Of a stretch of DNA of 64,000 nucleotides, positions 23,586-34,799 are shown piece by piece (positions within the stretch are counted from its first letter, which is position 1; each line of letters opens with the position of its first letter). Origin of the DNA: Trifolium pratense (lineage: Eukaryota; Streptophyta; Magnoliopsida; Fabales; Fabaceae); the NCBI RefSeq assembly GCF_020283565.1, contig NC_060059.1, positions 44,722,572 through 44,786,571 on the forward strand. Direction: 5' to 3'. A model generated the notes under the pieces. The model was not told the DNA's origin. It made no database searches and saw only the letters and a list, made by a program, of their open reading frames with translations. Both the position numbers and the translations under genes were made by a program.

Positions 23586-24226
23586 TAGGGATGTCAACGG
23601 GGCAGGGAATGTGCGGGGGAAGCTTCATCGTTCCCCACCCCAAAGTGCATGCGGGAGAGATTTTGCCTCCATCTCCGTCACCACGGGGAAATATTTGTCC
23701 TCATCCCCATAAATCCCCACGGTTCTCGCAGAGATCCACGGATATCAAATATTGACAAAATTTCTATATTTTTCAGTCAAATTATAACGGTAGTATGATG
23801 TTATTTTTTCTGTCTTATTTAAAAAAACAAATATTTTGCATCTTTCTTTTTTAAAAAATAAAAACAACACATAACGCATTCATAACCAAAAAAACATTGC
23901 AAAAACATTTGACTACCAATAATTATACAAAACCTAACCGCCAAAATTTTCCATATCAAAGTATGCATAATAATACAAAAGTTCATAACCAAAATATCTC
24001 AAAACAGTTGGTAATTGGTAAATATCCAACCAAATTAGATAAATAAAATTACTTCTAGGGTCTAGAAAAAAGTAGTCACTTTTTTAGGGTTTAGAGTTGG
24101 AACTTGGAAAACGCAAATACGCAATGAACACTTGAAATTAGTGAACAATCAGTGGAGAAAATAATGGATGACTCCTCAAGTTACTTTTTTTTTTTTTAAA
24201 AACAACATTTAATATATATATCTATA

Positions 24227-25319
24227 TGTTGGAACAAAATTGATTTAAAATGTTAGCCCCTAAATCTATAAAGGTTTTGATGATAACAAAGTATTAATAA
24301 ACAATTGGAAGGACTAAAAAATTATTTTAAGTGTGCAGATATAAGCATCATATAAGCTCTGAATGAAGCTCAGAGGATGTGAATTCAGAAGTTCACAAGC
24401 GCTCAGAAGATGTTGGACTTCAGAAGTTACAACCTTCAGAGGATGAAGACTTCAGAACTTCTTTAGTGACTAAAGCGTCATCAACCTCTGAAGATCTTTT
24501 TTTGATATCTGTGAAGATTCCCTTTGCAAGTCAACTCTTCTACCAATGAAGAAAAGGACCCTTCAAGCCTGATCAGTTCAGCTACCCTCAGTTTGTCTGT
24601 ACTCTCTTGAGAACGTGGGTCTTCAGAATTGTTAGCTGAATAAGGAAAGTCTACTCTGCAGTAGTCAAAGTATCTGAAACTCTTACTCAGTTTAGATACA
24701 AACAAACTGCATCAAGACAGACTGCTTGAAGACAAAAGATTATCAACTCCAACGGTTCTTTTTGCAACGACTCTTTTCTGGTACTATATATACTAGAAGG
24801 ATCAGCTGCAACATATACAATTTTATCAAGAATTGAACGTGCGCTGAACAAACTCTGAACTCGTTGTATACAAGCTCTGAACCTTTCATCAAGTGTTTTT
24901 GCACTTTAGTCAAATACTCTGTACTATTTGTATTTGCTCTCTTTAGGTTCATCTAAGAGCATTTGTATATTTTTATATACTTTACTATTACTTGAGGAAA
25001 CTTAAGCTTGTGTGCTTAAGTGTGAAGTCTTAAGCTTGTGTGCTTGAGCATTGTTGAGAAGTCTCTTGCTTGTGTGCTTGAGCAGGTGTAATCTTGTGTG
25101 ATTATAGTGAAATCCCTTGGAAGTGCAAGGGGACTGGACTACTCTCGTTTTGTGAGAGGAACCAGTATAAATTGCTTGTGTGTGATCTCTCTCTCTCTTC
25201 TTGTTTATTGTGTTATTTATCCGCTGCCGTTTTAGTTTTGTTAAGAACTTGAAAAAGTTTTAAACTTGACTAAAACACAATTCAACCCCCCCCCCCCTTC
25301 TTGTGTTTTCACACCTTCA
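24227..25319 (+). repeat. 5' LTR of the SIRE-type element (1093 bp)
   Basis: It includes a TATA-like CTATATATAC (24784-24793). It also has three or four tandem copies of a GCTTGTGTGCTTAAG/GAGC phrase (about 25009-25085), a (CT)n run and a 12-C tract near the end. Confidence 0.95.
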
Positions 25320-25320
25320 A

Positions 25321-25334
25321 TTGGTATCTAGAGC
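25321..25334 (+). promoter_or_regulatory. Primer-binding site of the SIRE-type element
   Basis: TTGGTATCTAGAGC begins one base after the LTR. It resembles the tRNA-Met site TGGTATCAGAGC with a small change. Confidence 0.75.
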
Positions 25335-25389
25335 TCTGGTCTGTTACTTTCACTTAACAGTGAGACAGTAAAGATCTTGTGAGAACACT

Positions 25390-27792
25390 ATGTCTGGAGG
25401 AGACGATAGTAGCACTAGAACAACCGGTGAAGCCGGTGAGGCCAGTGGTGCTGGTGGTGGTCCTAGAAATGCTTTTGGTTATGACTACTTAAGTAATGAA
25501 TCACATGAACATAGTGGCAATAGAAAAGCCCCTATATTCAATGGTGATGCTTCATTATTTGAGTGGTGGAAAGAAAGATTGTATAGCAATATTACTGCTA
25601 TTGATCATGAGTTGTGGGATTTGGTTGAGCTGGGAGTAACTTTTGAAAACTTAAATGAACATGGAAGGTTGTCCATTGAGCATAGAAAGTTACTCACACC
25701 AGCTAACTTAAAAACCTACACTAAGCATCATAGAGTAAAGGACATTGTTGTTGGTGCTATTAGACATGAAGATTATGTCAGAATAGAGATCAAGTCTACT
25801 GCCATATCTATCTTTGATTCTATGTGTGCTACCTATGATGGTAATGAAAAGGTTCAAGAGGCTAAAGCTAGTCTTTTGATAAGGCAATATGAACTATTCA
25901 CTATGCAACAAGATGAAAACATTGAGACTATGTTTACAAGGTTTCAAATCCTTGTATCTGGTCTTAAAGCTCTTAAGAGAAGCTATTCCACCTATGACCA
26001 TGTTCAGAAGATTCTGAGAAGTCTTCCTATTGCTTGGAGACCCAAGGTCACTGCAATAGAGGAAGCTCAAAATCTCAAGACTCTGAGTCTTGAAGCTCTG
26101 ATAAGCAATCTCAGAAGCCATGAGATGGTTCTGGATGCTGACTCAGAAACTAAGAAGAAGTCCAAGTCAGTGGCTTTACAGTCAACTAGGACTACTTCTA
26201 AGGCTCTTAAGACTCAGCTTCTTGATATTGAAGAAGAATCTTCTGCTGATGGTCAAGAGGATGAGATGAATGAGGATGAGTTTGCTTTATTCACCAAGTT
26301 TCAGCAATGGAACAGATTTAACAAAAGAAATTTCAGAGGTAACAGCTCCAGAAATTTTGTCAGCAAAAAAGATGATCAGAAGAACTGCTTCAACTGTAAG
26401 AAGCCAGGACACTTTATTGCTGATTGTCCAGAAATGTCTGCTAAAGACAAAAGCAAAAGATACAGCTCAAAGAAGCAACAATTCAAGAGTAAATTGAGAA
26501 AGAGTCTGATGGCTACCTTTGAAGAGCTATCATCTGAGGAAGAAGTTGAGGAAGAAGAAGAGGCAAATCTAGCCCTGATGGCTTCAACTGACTCAGATGC
26601 AGACTCAGACGATGAATCAGAATCAGATTCAGAAGTAACTGATGAGGTATTTTCTGACTGCTCTAAATCTCAACTTATAACTGCACTTAACAAGGTCATT
26701 GAGAAACATCTCAGAGTGTTAAGTAAACAAAAAGTTTTACAAGAAAAGCTTAACACTCTGACTGAACAAACAGAACATTTTCAAGGTCTATATCAAGAAA
26801 CTCTGAATAGAGTAAATGACTTTGAAAAGGGTTGTGCTGTTTGTCACAAACCTATTGATGAGCAAGAAATAGCTCTTCAACAGTTTGTGCATCTCAACCT
26901 TGGGAAGAGCAAAGCTGCTAATAGAATTTATAATGTTTTGAGACATAGAGGAGAAGGACTTGGCTATGAATATGGTAGAACATATTCAAAGCTGAAGACC
27001 TTTGCCAAAAAGGTTGGAAAATCTTGGGTTTATTATGTTGTTCCACCAAGTGAAGAGGGAAAGAATCCTGGTATTTGTGAAAATGACAATGATGATCTGA
27101 GTGATTTAGAAGCTGACAGCTCAGAGGAACCCAGTTCCTCAGGATCTGGAAAGAAAAGTTCAGAAGATAGAAGTTGTTCAGAACCTGATAACATTAGTTC
27201 AGAAGTTCTGAAAGCTTCAATATCTGAGACTTCAAATTCTGGATTTAAAGGAACTTCAGTACCTGAAGCTAGTCAATCTAAAACATCAGAAGTTTTTAAA
27301 AAGAAAAATTCAAACTCCAAATCTCAGATGAAGTACAAGACTCAGATTATTTATGATTCTAGAGTCAGTAGATATAATCAATCAGAACATGGGATTGATG
27401 ATAAATACAAACCCTGGAATCATAAACAATCCAAATCTTGGAACAATAACAGATTTCAAACAAAGAAAAGATTTCAAAAAGGTTATTATTCCAAACCAAG
27501 ATCTTTCTCTAACACTAGACAACATAGTAAGCATGTGTGGACTAACAAGCGTGGACCCAGAAGATGGGTACCAAAAGCTGAAATAATGTATCATTCAGAT
27601 TTACCAACTAGGAAAGGATATGTCTTACCTAAAGTATGGAAACAAGTCCTATGCAAAGGAAGAAGGGCTTATGTCCTAGACACATGGTTGACAAGTTCTC
27701 AAGTTAACAATCAGAACTTGGAAAATGAAGAGGAAGAATACTGGGATGACTTTATCATTAACCTTGATGAAGAGTTCTATCGCAATGATTAA
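25390..27792 (+). CDS. SIRE-type Gag (800 residues)
   Basis: Intact frame from ATG to TAA. It would form the particle shell and package element RNA. The N-terminal ~250 residues show the UBN2-like Copia Gag pattern (FEWWKERL, TMFTRFQILV, LRSLP). A CCHC zinc knuckle CFNCKKPGHFIADC starts at residue 333. An acidic stretch follows (about 375-425), then a heptad-like segment (KVLQEKLNTLTEQ), and a long Ser/Lys-rich tail. The tail is typical of SIRE Gag, which is larger than most Copia Gags. The frame ends with DEEFYRND and TAA. Pol follows in the -1 frame rather than in frame after a leaky stop. Confidence 0.92.
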   Translation: MSGGDDSSTRTTGEAGEASGAGGGPRNAFGYDYLSNESHEHSGNRKAPIFNGDASLFEWWKERLYSNITAIDHELWDLVELGVTFENLNEHGRLSIEHRKLLTPANLKTYTKHHRVKDIVVGAIRHEDYVRIEIKSTAISIFDSMCATYDGNEKVQEAKASLLIRQYELFTMQQDENIETMFTRFQILVSGLKALKRSYSTYDHVQKILRSLPIAWRPKVTAIEEAQNLKTLSLEALISNLRSHEMVLDADSETKKKSKSVALQSTRTTSKALKTQLLDIEEESSADGQEDEMNEDEFALFTKFQQWNRFNKRNFRGNSSRNFVSKKDDQKNCFNCKKPGHFIADCPEMSAKDKSKRYSSKKQQFKSKLRKSLMATFEELSSEEEVEEEEEANLALMASTDSDADSDDESESDSEVTDEVFSDCSKSQLITALNKVIEKHLRVLSKQKVLQEKLNTLTEQTEHFQGLYQETLNRVNDFEKGCAVCHKPIDEQEIALQQFVHLNLGKSKAANRIYNVLRHRGEGLGYEYGRTYSKLKTFAKKVGKSWVYYVVPPSEEGKNPGICENDNDDLSDLEADSSEEPSSSGSGKKSSEDRSCSEPDNISSEVLKASISETSNSGFKGTSVPEASQSKTSEVFKKKNSNSKSQMKYKTQIIYDSRVSRYNQSEHGIDDKYKPWNHKQSKSWNNNRFQTKKRFQKGYYSKPRSFSNTRQHSKHVWTNKRGPRRWVPKAEIMYHSDLPTRKGYVLPKVWKQVLCKGRRAYVLDTWLTSSQVNNQNLENEEEEYWDDFIINLDEEFYRND

Positions 27793-27794
27793 AG

Positions 27795-30700
27795 TTGTTT
27801 CTCATACAGCCTACCACTCAAAGAAGTATCATGAATCATTCATGGTATCTGGATAGTGGATGTTCAAGGCATATGACTGGTGACAAACAACTATTTTCTA
27901 AGCTGACTATGAAAGAAGGAGGATCTGTTGGCTTTGGAGGTAATCAAAAAGGAAAGATAATAGGTACAGGTACAGTAGGTAATTCTTCCCTATCTATTAA
28001 TGATGTTTGGTTAGTTGATGGACTTAAGCATAATCTATTGAGCATAAGTCAATTTTGCGACAATGGTTATGTAGTCATTTTTAATAAGGAATCATGTACT
28101 GTAACCAAACAATCTGATAATTCCATTATATTCAAAGGTCTTAGAAAGAACAATGTTTATAAAATTAATCTTTCTGATTTGAATGAACAAAAAGTGATGT
28201 GTCTTTTGACTTTGAGTGAAGAAAAATGGGTCTGGCATAAGAGGTTAGGCCATGCTAACTGGAGATTGATCTCTAAGCTTAGCAAGCTTGACCTTGTCAG
28301 AGGTTTACCAAAAATCAAATATCACTCAAACACACTTTGTGGTTCTTGTCAAAAAGGAAAAATTACAAAATCTTCTTTTAAACCTAAAAACATTGTTTCT
28401 ACCTCAAGACCATTGGAACTTCTTCACATTGATCTTTTTGGGCCAGTTCACACTGCCTCTATCAATGGAAAGAAGTATGGATTAGTAATTGTTGATGATT
28501 ACAGTAGATGGACTTGGGTAAAATTCTTAAGAACAAAAGATGAAGCTTATGATGAGTTTAGCATCTTCTGCAAACAAATTCAAAATGAAAAAGGCTACAC
28601 CATTTTAAAAGTTAGAAGTGATCATGGTGGAGAATTTGAAAATGAACCTTTTGAAAACTTTTGTGAAAAATATGGCATCCTGCATGAATTCTCTTCTCCT
28701 AGAACTCCTCAACAAAATGGGGTTGTAGAAAGGAAGAATAGAACTCTGCAAGAAATGGCCAGAACCATGATGCATGAAACTAATGTAGCAAAATTTTTAT
28801 GGGCAGAAGCTGTAAACACAGCATGTTATGTTCAAAATAGAATCTATATCAGATCTAAATTGAACAAAACTGCTTATGAATTGTTCAAAGGAAGAAAACC
28901 TGACATTTCTTATTTTCATCAGTTTTGATGTACATGTTATATCTTAAACAACAAAGTCCATCTAAAGAAATTTGATGCTAGAGGTTATAAGGGTATCTTT
29001 ATAGGATACTCTGAACGCTCAAAAGCATACAGACTGTATATTTCTGAAACACACACTGTGGAAGAAAGTATGCATGTCAAATTTGATGACAAAGAGCCTG
29101 ACCAAGTGTCAGAGCTTGTGGAAGGTTTGTCTAGATTCCAGGTATCAGAGGATCAATATTCAGAAATTCCAAACTACTCAGAACATCCATTCTCTGAAGA
29201 ACCTCTGAACACAACAGTTCCTACAGACTCTGATCAACAAAGAGCAGAAGCAACTGCTGAACCTGAAGTTAATGAGTCTGAAGATGATGAGCCCCCAAGA
29301 AATACCTTCAAATACAAATCATCACATCCAGAGGAACTGATCTTAGGCAACAAGGATAGTCCAAGAAAGACAAGATCTCAACTGAGAAATGAGGAATCCT
29401 TAGTTGGTCTTATCTCAATGATGGAACCTTCAAAGATTGATGAAGCTCTGAAGGATGATGCTTGGATTGTAGCAATGCAAGAAGAGCTGAATCAATTTCA
29501 AAGGAATGATGTATGGACTCTAATGCCCAAACCTTCACACAAGAACATTATTGGAACAAAATGGGTATTCAGAAACAAGCTGAATGAACAAGGTGAAGTG
29601 GTAAGAAACAAGGCTAGATTGGTTGCACAAGGTTATAGTCAACAAGAGGGGATTGACTACACTGAAACCTTTGCACCAGTTGCTAGACTTGAAGCAATCA
29701 GGTTACTTCTATCCTATGCTGTTAATCATGGAATAACCTTGTATCAGATGGATGTTAAAAGTGCCTTCTTAAATGGTTTTATTTCTGAAGAAGTGTATGT
29801 TAAGCAACCTCCTGGTTTTGAAATGTCTCAAACCCAGAACATGTTTTTAAATTAAAGAAATCACTGTATGGTCTGAAACAAGCTCCAAGAGCTTGGTATG
29901 ATAGACTCAGTAATTTTCTTCTTGAAAAGGGTTTTGAGAAAGGAAAGGTTGACTGTACACTCTTTAGAAAAACAACCAAAGAAGACACTTTAATCATTCA
30001 AATTTATGTTGATGATATTATTTTTGGTTCAACTAATGCTTCCTTGTGCAAGAATTTTTCCAAGATAATGCAGGATGAATTTGAAATGAGCATGATGGGA
30101 GAATTGAAATTCTTTCTTGGAATTCAAATCAATCAGAAGAAGGAAGGAACTTATGTTCATCAATCAAAATATACCAAGGAACTTCTGAAGAAGTTCAATC
30201 TAGATGACTGCAAGATAATGAACACTCCTATGCACTCAACTACCAACATGAGCAAGTCAGATGATGAAGGAAAAGTAGATCAAAAGGTCTACAGAGGTAT
30301 GATTGGTTCCTTACTCTATCTGACAGCCTCTAGACCAGATATTTTATTCAGTGTATGCTTATGTGCAAGATTCCAGTCAGATCCTAGAGAGTCTCATCTT
30401 ACTGCTGTAAAGAGAATCTTTAGGTATCTGAAAGGAACAACTAATCTTGGACTTCTCTATAAGAAATCCAATGATTATGTGCTAAATGGATTCTGTGATG
30501 CTGACTATGCTGGAGATAAAATTGAAAGAAAATCCACAAGTGGCAATTGTCAATTTGTTGGTGAAAACCTTATCTCCTGGGCTAGTAAGAGACAAACTAC
30601 TATAGCTTTGTCTACAGCAGAAGCAGAATACATTTCAGCAGCTAAGTGTTGTACACAACTACTCTGGCTAAAATATCAGTTGGAAGATTATCAGGTAAGC

Positions 30701-30952
30701 AGTAACAATATTCCTTTATATTGTGATAATACTGCAGCCATTCATTTATCTAAAAATCCTATCCTACACTCTAGAGCCAAACATATTGAAATTAAACACC
30801 ATTTTATCAGAGATTATGTTCAGAGAGGCATTATAGATATTAAGTTTGTTGATACTGAAAATCAATGGGCTGACATATTTACTAAAGCCTTACCTGTTGA
30901 AAGATTTGATTTTATAAAGAAAAATCTGAACATGTTTTCAATCTCTGAATGA
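27795..30952 (+). pseudogene. SIRE-type Pol (protease, integrase, RT, RNase H) with a nonsense codon and a frameshift
   Basis: Protease motif DSGCSRHMTG is near 27860. The pre-integrase H-H and CGSC pattern follows, then the integrase core (LHIDLFGPV, DDYSRW, EFE). A TGA at 28926-28928 interrupts just after the integrase core at a position where the family has Gly. The same frame then continues from 28929. RT starts around 29440 (W-x-L-M-P-K-P to [11 protein letters not shown]). Near 29822 a one-base loss shifts the frame, ending the block at 29855. RT continues in the next frame with [27 protein letters not shown], and RNase H (DADYAGD, STAEAEY, KHIEIKHHF) to the stop at 30952. All domains are recognisable. 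This copy cannot make full Pol by ordinary decoding. Confidence 0.93.
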
Positions 30953-31203
30953 AATTTTTTTTTGGGTTTTTAAAGTGTAAGAGGTTATGTATATCAGAAC
31001 TTATGATTCAGATCATCTGAAACACAAGCTCTGAAGTACCTAACTCTGATAGAGAATTTTAAATAACTCAGAGGCTCTGAACTATTTAAGTGGGAAACGT
31101 TTAGTATTCACTGCTGAACAGTTGTCCATTAAAATAGCAGTTACCGAGTAAATCTCTGCACGTGGTCTACGTGTGTCAGGTAGTGGGTGGTTAATGATGA
31201 CTT

Positions 31204-31403
31204 TTGGTATTCAACTTTCTGTCAATTAGCGTAACTTCCCAAATTTGCTATTTTCGTGTTAACTGTGTGCATTTAAATAAAACTTACACAATACACTTGC
31301 ACACTTCTCACTCTCACAACCTACACTTTCTTTTTCTCTCTAAACCTCCAACAAACTTTCTTTCTCTCTCGTTAGTTTTCAAACCCTACCCTAATCTCCA
31401 ACA
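31204..31403 (+). promoter_or_regulatory. Promoter-like region and leader before the extra sense frame
   Basis: A TATA-like ATTTAAATAAAAC near 31270 is followed by a CT-rich, A/C-rich leader of about 110 nt (ACTTCTCACTCTCACAACC, TTTCTTTTTCTCTC) up to ATG at 31404. This is the texture of a plant 5' UTR. Promoter activity is inference. Confidence 0.4.
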
Positions 31404-34082
31404 ATGGCCGGACCTTCGTCTTCCTCGTCAACAAAGATTCCACCGTTTATGTTCAAAAATCTCCAAATCGTTGGGAACGAAATGGAGTTTCCAGAATCTG
31501 AGCTCATATTTCTTTCTGAAAAGATGATCGACTTTGACAGTCTAAAGGCAAATGGGTTTGATGTGAAACATTACTTCTCCGCTCAAGGTTGGGATAAGTA
31601 CTTCAGCATGCTAAATGGTCCTATTTACCCAGATCTCTTGAAGAAATTCTGGATGAAAGCTAAGGTCTTTGACAAGCATGAAGCTAAGAAGGAAGAACTT
31701 GCTGCTATTGAGAGAAATCCTAGTTTAAAAGGTAAATCTAGGAAAGAAATGGGTTTATTGGAATTCACTGGAAAACAAATTAGGTCTAACATCTGTGGTA
31801 TGAACCTAGCTTTCTCACCTATTCATTTTAATGCGTTGCTTGGTTTGGATAACTCTGGGATAGAGTTGGATGTTTTTGAGAAGGACACAAGGTACAGAGA
31901 TGATCTTCTGGCTCTGATGTGTACAGATTTGAAACTGAAGGGTAAAGGCAAGGGTTTGACTGACGTCTGCAGAGTGCTGTTCAAGATCATACTAGCTGCT
32001 ATCAGTCCAAGAGTTGGTGGTACTGATACAATTTCCTGGACTCATCGTCATCTGATCTACTTTCTTCTGAAAGAAATGAAGGTGAATCTGGGAGAATACT
32101 TCTTTGAGAGGATCTGTGAGGCAATCTTCTTAAGCAAATCTCAGAGGAAGACAGCTATAGCCTATCCAAGATTACTCTCAGACCTTCTATATCAAGGTCA
32201 TGTTGTTGAAAATCTGAAGAAGTTTCATCCAGAACTTGTCGAAAAGAAATTCACTCCTGAGATTCTGAATGCCAGCTTTCTTACCAAGATGCGTCTCATC
32301 TCATCCAAAGTGGTTCCACCTCCACAAGAGTTTACAGCTAGTCTTGAAGATCGTCTGTATGTGGATGGATATCCAGTAATTTCTGAAATGGATGCTGAGC
32401 ACATCATCCAAGACTATCTGGAAGTTCTGAGAAAAGAAGGATATACTGTTGATAGGAGTATGGTCCCTCCAGCTCCTGTAAACATGTATAATCCTAAGAG
32501 GAAACCAAAGAGGAAAGCTGAACAAGAAAAACCAGATCTTCTGGCTCAGAAGAAGGTTAAGGTAGAAGAAGCTGCTGCTGAGCAAAGAACAAAGAGGAAA
32601 CATGAAGCTTTGACTGGAAAAGCTGCTGCAACATCATCAAAGGAGCCTATTATTGTTGATGATGAAGAGGAAAGTGAAGAAAGTGAATCCTCTGAATCAG
32701 AAACTGAGTCTGATGAAGAAACTCTAAATACTAGGCTGCGTCAGAAACATGTTCCTGATCCTAAAGGTAAGTCTCCTAAGTACATCTTTAATGAAGCTGA
32801 AATTGGAATAGGTTATACAAAACCACTTAGGACTATACTTCCTGAACCCACAATTATTCCAACTTCTGATAACCCTCTTTCTGAACTAGAAAAACATCTG
32901 AGCCCTGACCCTCTCAATAATCAACCTCTTTCTCATGAAACCCACAACAAATCTAACTCACCTCCTAAACCAAAATCACCTCTACCTCAACCTCAACCAC
33001 AACAACTATCACCTGACATTCCACCATCTGAACCTCAACCAGATATTCCAAATGCTGAACCAACCTCTCCCATCAAACAACCCTCTCCACATATATCTCC
33101 TGAACCATCTCCTGAACACATTTATCCTGAATCAACCTCTGATATCTCATCATCTGAAGCAACCCCTGAACCCCATCCTAACCCAAGTGCTGAACATGCT
33201 TCTCCTGAGCGTATTCACACTTGTGCTCCCAAGCCTTCAGAGGCAGAAGTTGTGATTATTGACAACCCTGCTACTGAAACACCTAATCTCTCTACCATTC
33301 CCAATCCTTCACCCTCATCATCTAACCCTTTTAGTAATCTATCCACTCAGTTTCATGATGACTTACTTAGATTATCTAAGATAAAGGACAGGTTCTTAGT
33401 TTGTCCTTCTGATGTGGACCTAGAAGTGTCAAGCATTAAGGCAAGGATTTGCAATGCTTTGGATGATGCTGCTGAAGAGATTAAGGCTGTTGTTGGTAAG
33501 AGGGATCTGGATGTGATAAGCTTCATGAAGGACAGTTTGGCTAGGGCTGAGTTGAAGAGGTTAACGCCTTTCAATCATGAAGAGCATGAGCGTGCTAAGC
33601 TTGCCGCTATATCTGCTGCTGTGAGGCGTCTGTCTGCATTCAAGGATTGCTGGGTTGATTCTACTCTTTTGCAAGGTCTTGAGGATCAACGGATTGAGAA
33701 TGAACGTCTGGAAGAAGTTGCTGCTAGAGTTGCCCAGTTGGCAAATGAGCTACATAATGAGGATGCCACAGAGGAGGATGTACTGAATGTACTGAACCAG
33801 GATGATGTCCTGATGATTGATTACCCAGAGGAAGGTGAACCCTCTGATAAAGGCAAGGCACCTTTGGTTGAAGAACAAGCGCCTTTGGTTCAAGATCAAG
33901 CTCCTGTGATGGCTGATCAGTTGCAGATCTTTCAAGAAGCCCTGAGGGAACAGCAGGAAGGTTTGGAAAGGCAAAGAGCTGCTCAACTAACATTGGAAAC
34001 CAAGGTGGATGGTTTAGTTTCCAATGTGGGATCGCTGAATGACAAATTTGACCAACTCTTAGCTTTCCTTAAGAAACCCTAG
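31404..34082 (+). CDS. Intact extra sense frame of the SIRE-type element (892 residues, 'env-like' position)
   Basis: It sits between RNase H and the 3' LTR, where SIRE elements of soybean and other plants carry a so-called env-like frame. I see no signal peptide, no clear membrane span and no fusion peptide, so an envelope role is not supported here. Residues ~20-330 form a globular-looking part that resembles what I recall as a 'putative plant transposon protein' domain. Lys/Arg clusters (about 370-400) look like nuclear signals. A patch PIIVDDEEE (from residue 415) leads into a Ser/Glu tract. Residues ~490-640 are Pro/Ser-rich with SPEP-like repeats. A C-terminal helical part (~660-892) ends in heptad-like sequence (LETKVDGLVSNVGSL). 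Function unknown. It is unbroken while pol is damaged. Confidence 0.8.
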   Translation: MAGPSSSSSTKIPPFMFKNLQIVGNEMEFPESELIFLSEKMIDFDSLKANGFDVKHYFSAQGWDKYFSMLNGPIYPDLLKKFWMKAKVFDKHEAKKEELAAIERNPSLKGKSRKEMGLLEFTGKQIRSNICGMNLAFSPIHFNALLGLDNSGIELDVFEKDTRYRDDLLALMCTDLKLKGKGKGLTDVCRVLFKIILAAISPRVGGTDTISWTHRHLIYFLLKEMKVNLGEYFFERICEAIFLSKSQRKTAIAYPRLLSDLLYQGHVVENLKKFHPELVEKKFTPEILNASFLTKMRLISSKVVPPPQEFTASLEDRLYVDGYPVISEMDAEHIIQDYLEVLRKEGYTVDRSMVPPAPVNMYNPKRKPKRKAEQEKPDLLAQKKVKVEEAAAEQRTKRKHEALTGKAAATSSKEPIIVDDEEESEESESSESETESDEETLNTRLRQKHVPDPKGKSPKYIFNEAEIGIGYTKPLRTILPEPTIIPTSDNPLSELEKHLSPDPLNNQPLSHETHNKSNSPPKPKSPLPQPQPQQLSPDIPPSEPQPDIPNAEPTSPIKQPSPHISPEPSPEHIYPESTSDISSSEATPEPHPNPSAEHASPERIHTCAPKPSEAEVVIIDNPATETPNLSTIPNPSPSSSNPFSNLSTQFHDDLLRLSKIKDRFLVCPSDVDLEVSSIKARICNALDDAAEEIKAVVGKRDLDVISFMKDSLARAELKRLTPFNHEEHERAKLAAISAAVRRLSAFKDCWVDSTLLQGLEDQRIENERLEEVAARVAQLANELHNEDATEEDVLNVLNQDDVLMIDYPEEGEPSDKGKAPLVEEQAPLVQDQAPVMADQLQIFQEALREQQEGLERQRAAQLTLETKVDGLVSNVGSLNDKFDQLLAFLKKP

Positions 34083-34249
34083 GATTCTATGCACTTGTTT
34101 TAACCTGTTTTTGTTTGTTTTCTTGATTATCTTCTGAACAATTTTTGTCTGGTTTATATTTTTTCACGTTATTGGTTTATATATCCTTGTTTATGTTTTG
34201 TTTATGTCTTTGATAAATAAGAACATAAGAACACACGATGCTTTTAAAC

Positions 34250-34262
34250 GAAAATTTTTATT
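34250..34262 (-). terminator. AATAAA polyadenylation-type signal for the antisense frame
   Basis: Minus-strand TTAATAAAAATTT lies about 60 nt after the antisense stop codon. Confidence 0.45.
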
Positions 34263-34320
34263 AATGATCTAACAATGTTGAGTACATTGGTAAAAAGAAA
34301 AAGAAAAAGACAACCTAATC

Positions 34321-34689
34321 CTAATCAGATGGATAAAACTCAGAAGAAATCTCTGATTTCTCCTCAGCATCATCTGATGAAATTTCTATGGGATCTGGGT
34401 TTTGCTCTTCTTCTTCTTCTTCTTCTTGTTCTTCTTCTGGAACATAGCCAGCCAAGAACTCAACATAGTCAGCATCATCTTCATTCTCTTCAGCTTCAGA
34501 ATCTGATGAGATGATTATTATCTCAGCATCTTGTGGTTTCTTGTTGTCTTCTTTATCTTTCTCATCGTTTTCGCGTTTCTCTTCGTCTTTCTTTCTCTTA
34601 AACTCTGCGATGCGTAAGCTAAATCTTTTCATTATTCCTAATCTCTCTTGTTTCACTTGTTTATTCTTGTTTTTACGTGAAGAAGGCAT
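34321..34689 (-). CDS. Antisense acidic small protein of the SIRE-type element (122 residues)
   Basis: A complete frame on the opposite strand to gag-pol, convergent with the sense frame that ends at 34082. Residues 1-50 are strongly basic (MPSSRKNKNKQVKQ, FKRKKDEEKRE), and the rest is very acidic with a Glu run (about 85-95). Two patches, IIIISSDSEAEE (57-68) and IEISSDDAEE (101-110), have the hydrophobic-core-plus-acidic form of SUMO-interaction motifs. Upstream on its own strand there is a TATA-like TTATATAACC about 100 nt before ATG, and downstream an AATAAA. I do not recognise the protein. A simple-sequence shadow is possible, but the complete gene-like layout argues for a real transcript unit. 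Confidence 0.55.
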   Translation of the reverse strand: MPSSRKNKNKQVKQERLGIMKRFSLRIAEFKRKKDEEKRENDEKDKEDNKKPQDAEIIIISSDSEAEENEDDADYVEFLAGYVPEEEQEEEEEEEQNPDPIEISSDDAEEKSEISSEFYPSD

Positions 34690-34787
34690 GTTAACTCGTT
34701 CACTTTTTATAAACCTTTGAGCGCGTTGGTTTTCGTTTTTGAAATTAATTCACCTTTGTAACAACCACTCTTCTTCTTTGACTGTCT

Positions 34788-34799
34788 TGGTTATATAAA
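34788..34799 (-). promoter_or_regulatory. TATA-like box for the antisense frame
   Basis: Minus-strand ATTTATATAACC lies about 100 nt upstream of the antisense ATG, a normal spacing for a short leader. A second, closer TTTATAAAAAG lies at about 34706-34716. Confidence 0.4.

Noticed and set aside
24481..24952. Two minus-strand frames present identically in both SIRE LTRs (again at 35530-36001)
   Set aside because: They recur simply because the LTRs are duplicates. They overlap the promoter region and resemble no protein.
31404..34082. Retroviral-type envelope protein
   Set aside because: Position matches the env-like frame of SIRE elements, but no signal peptide, membrane anchor, cleavage site or fusion segment is visible.
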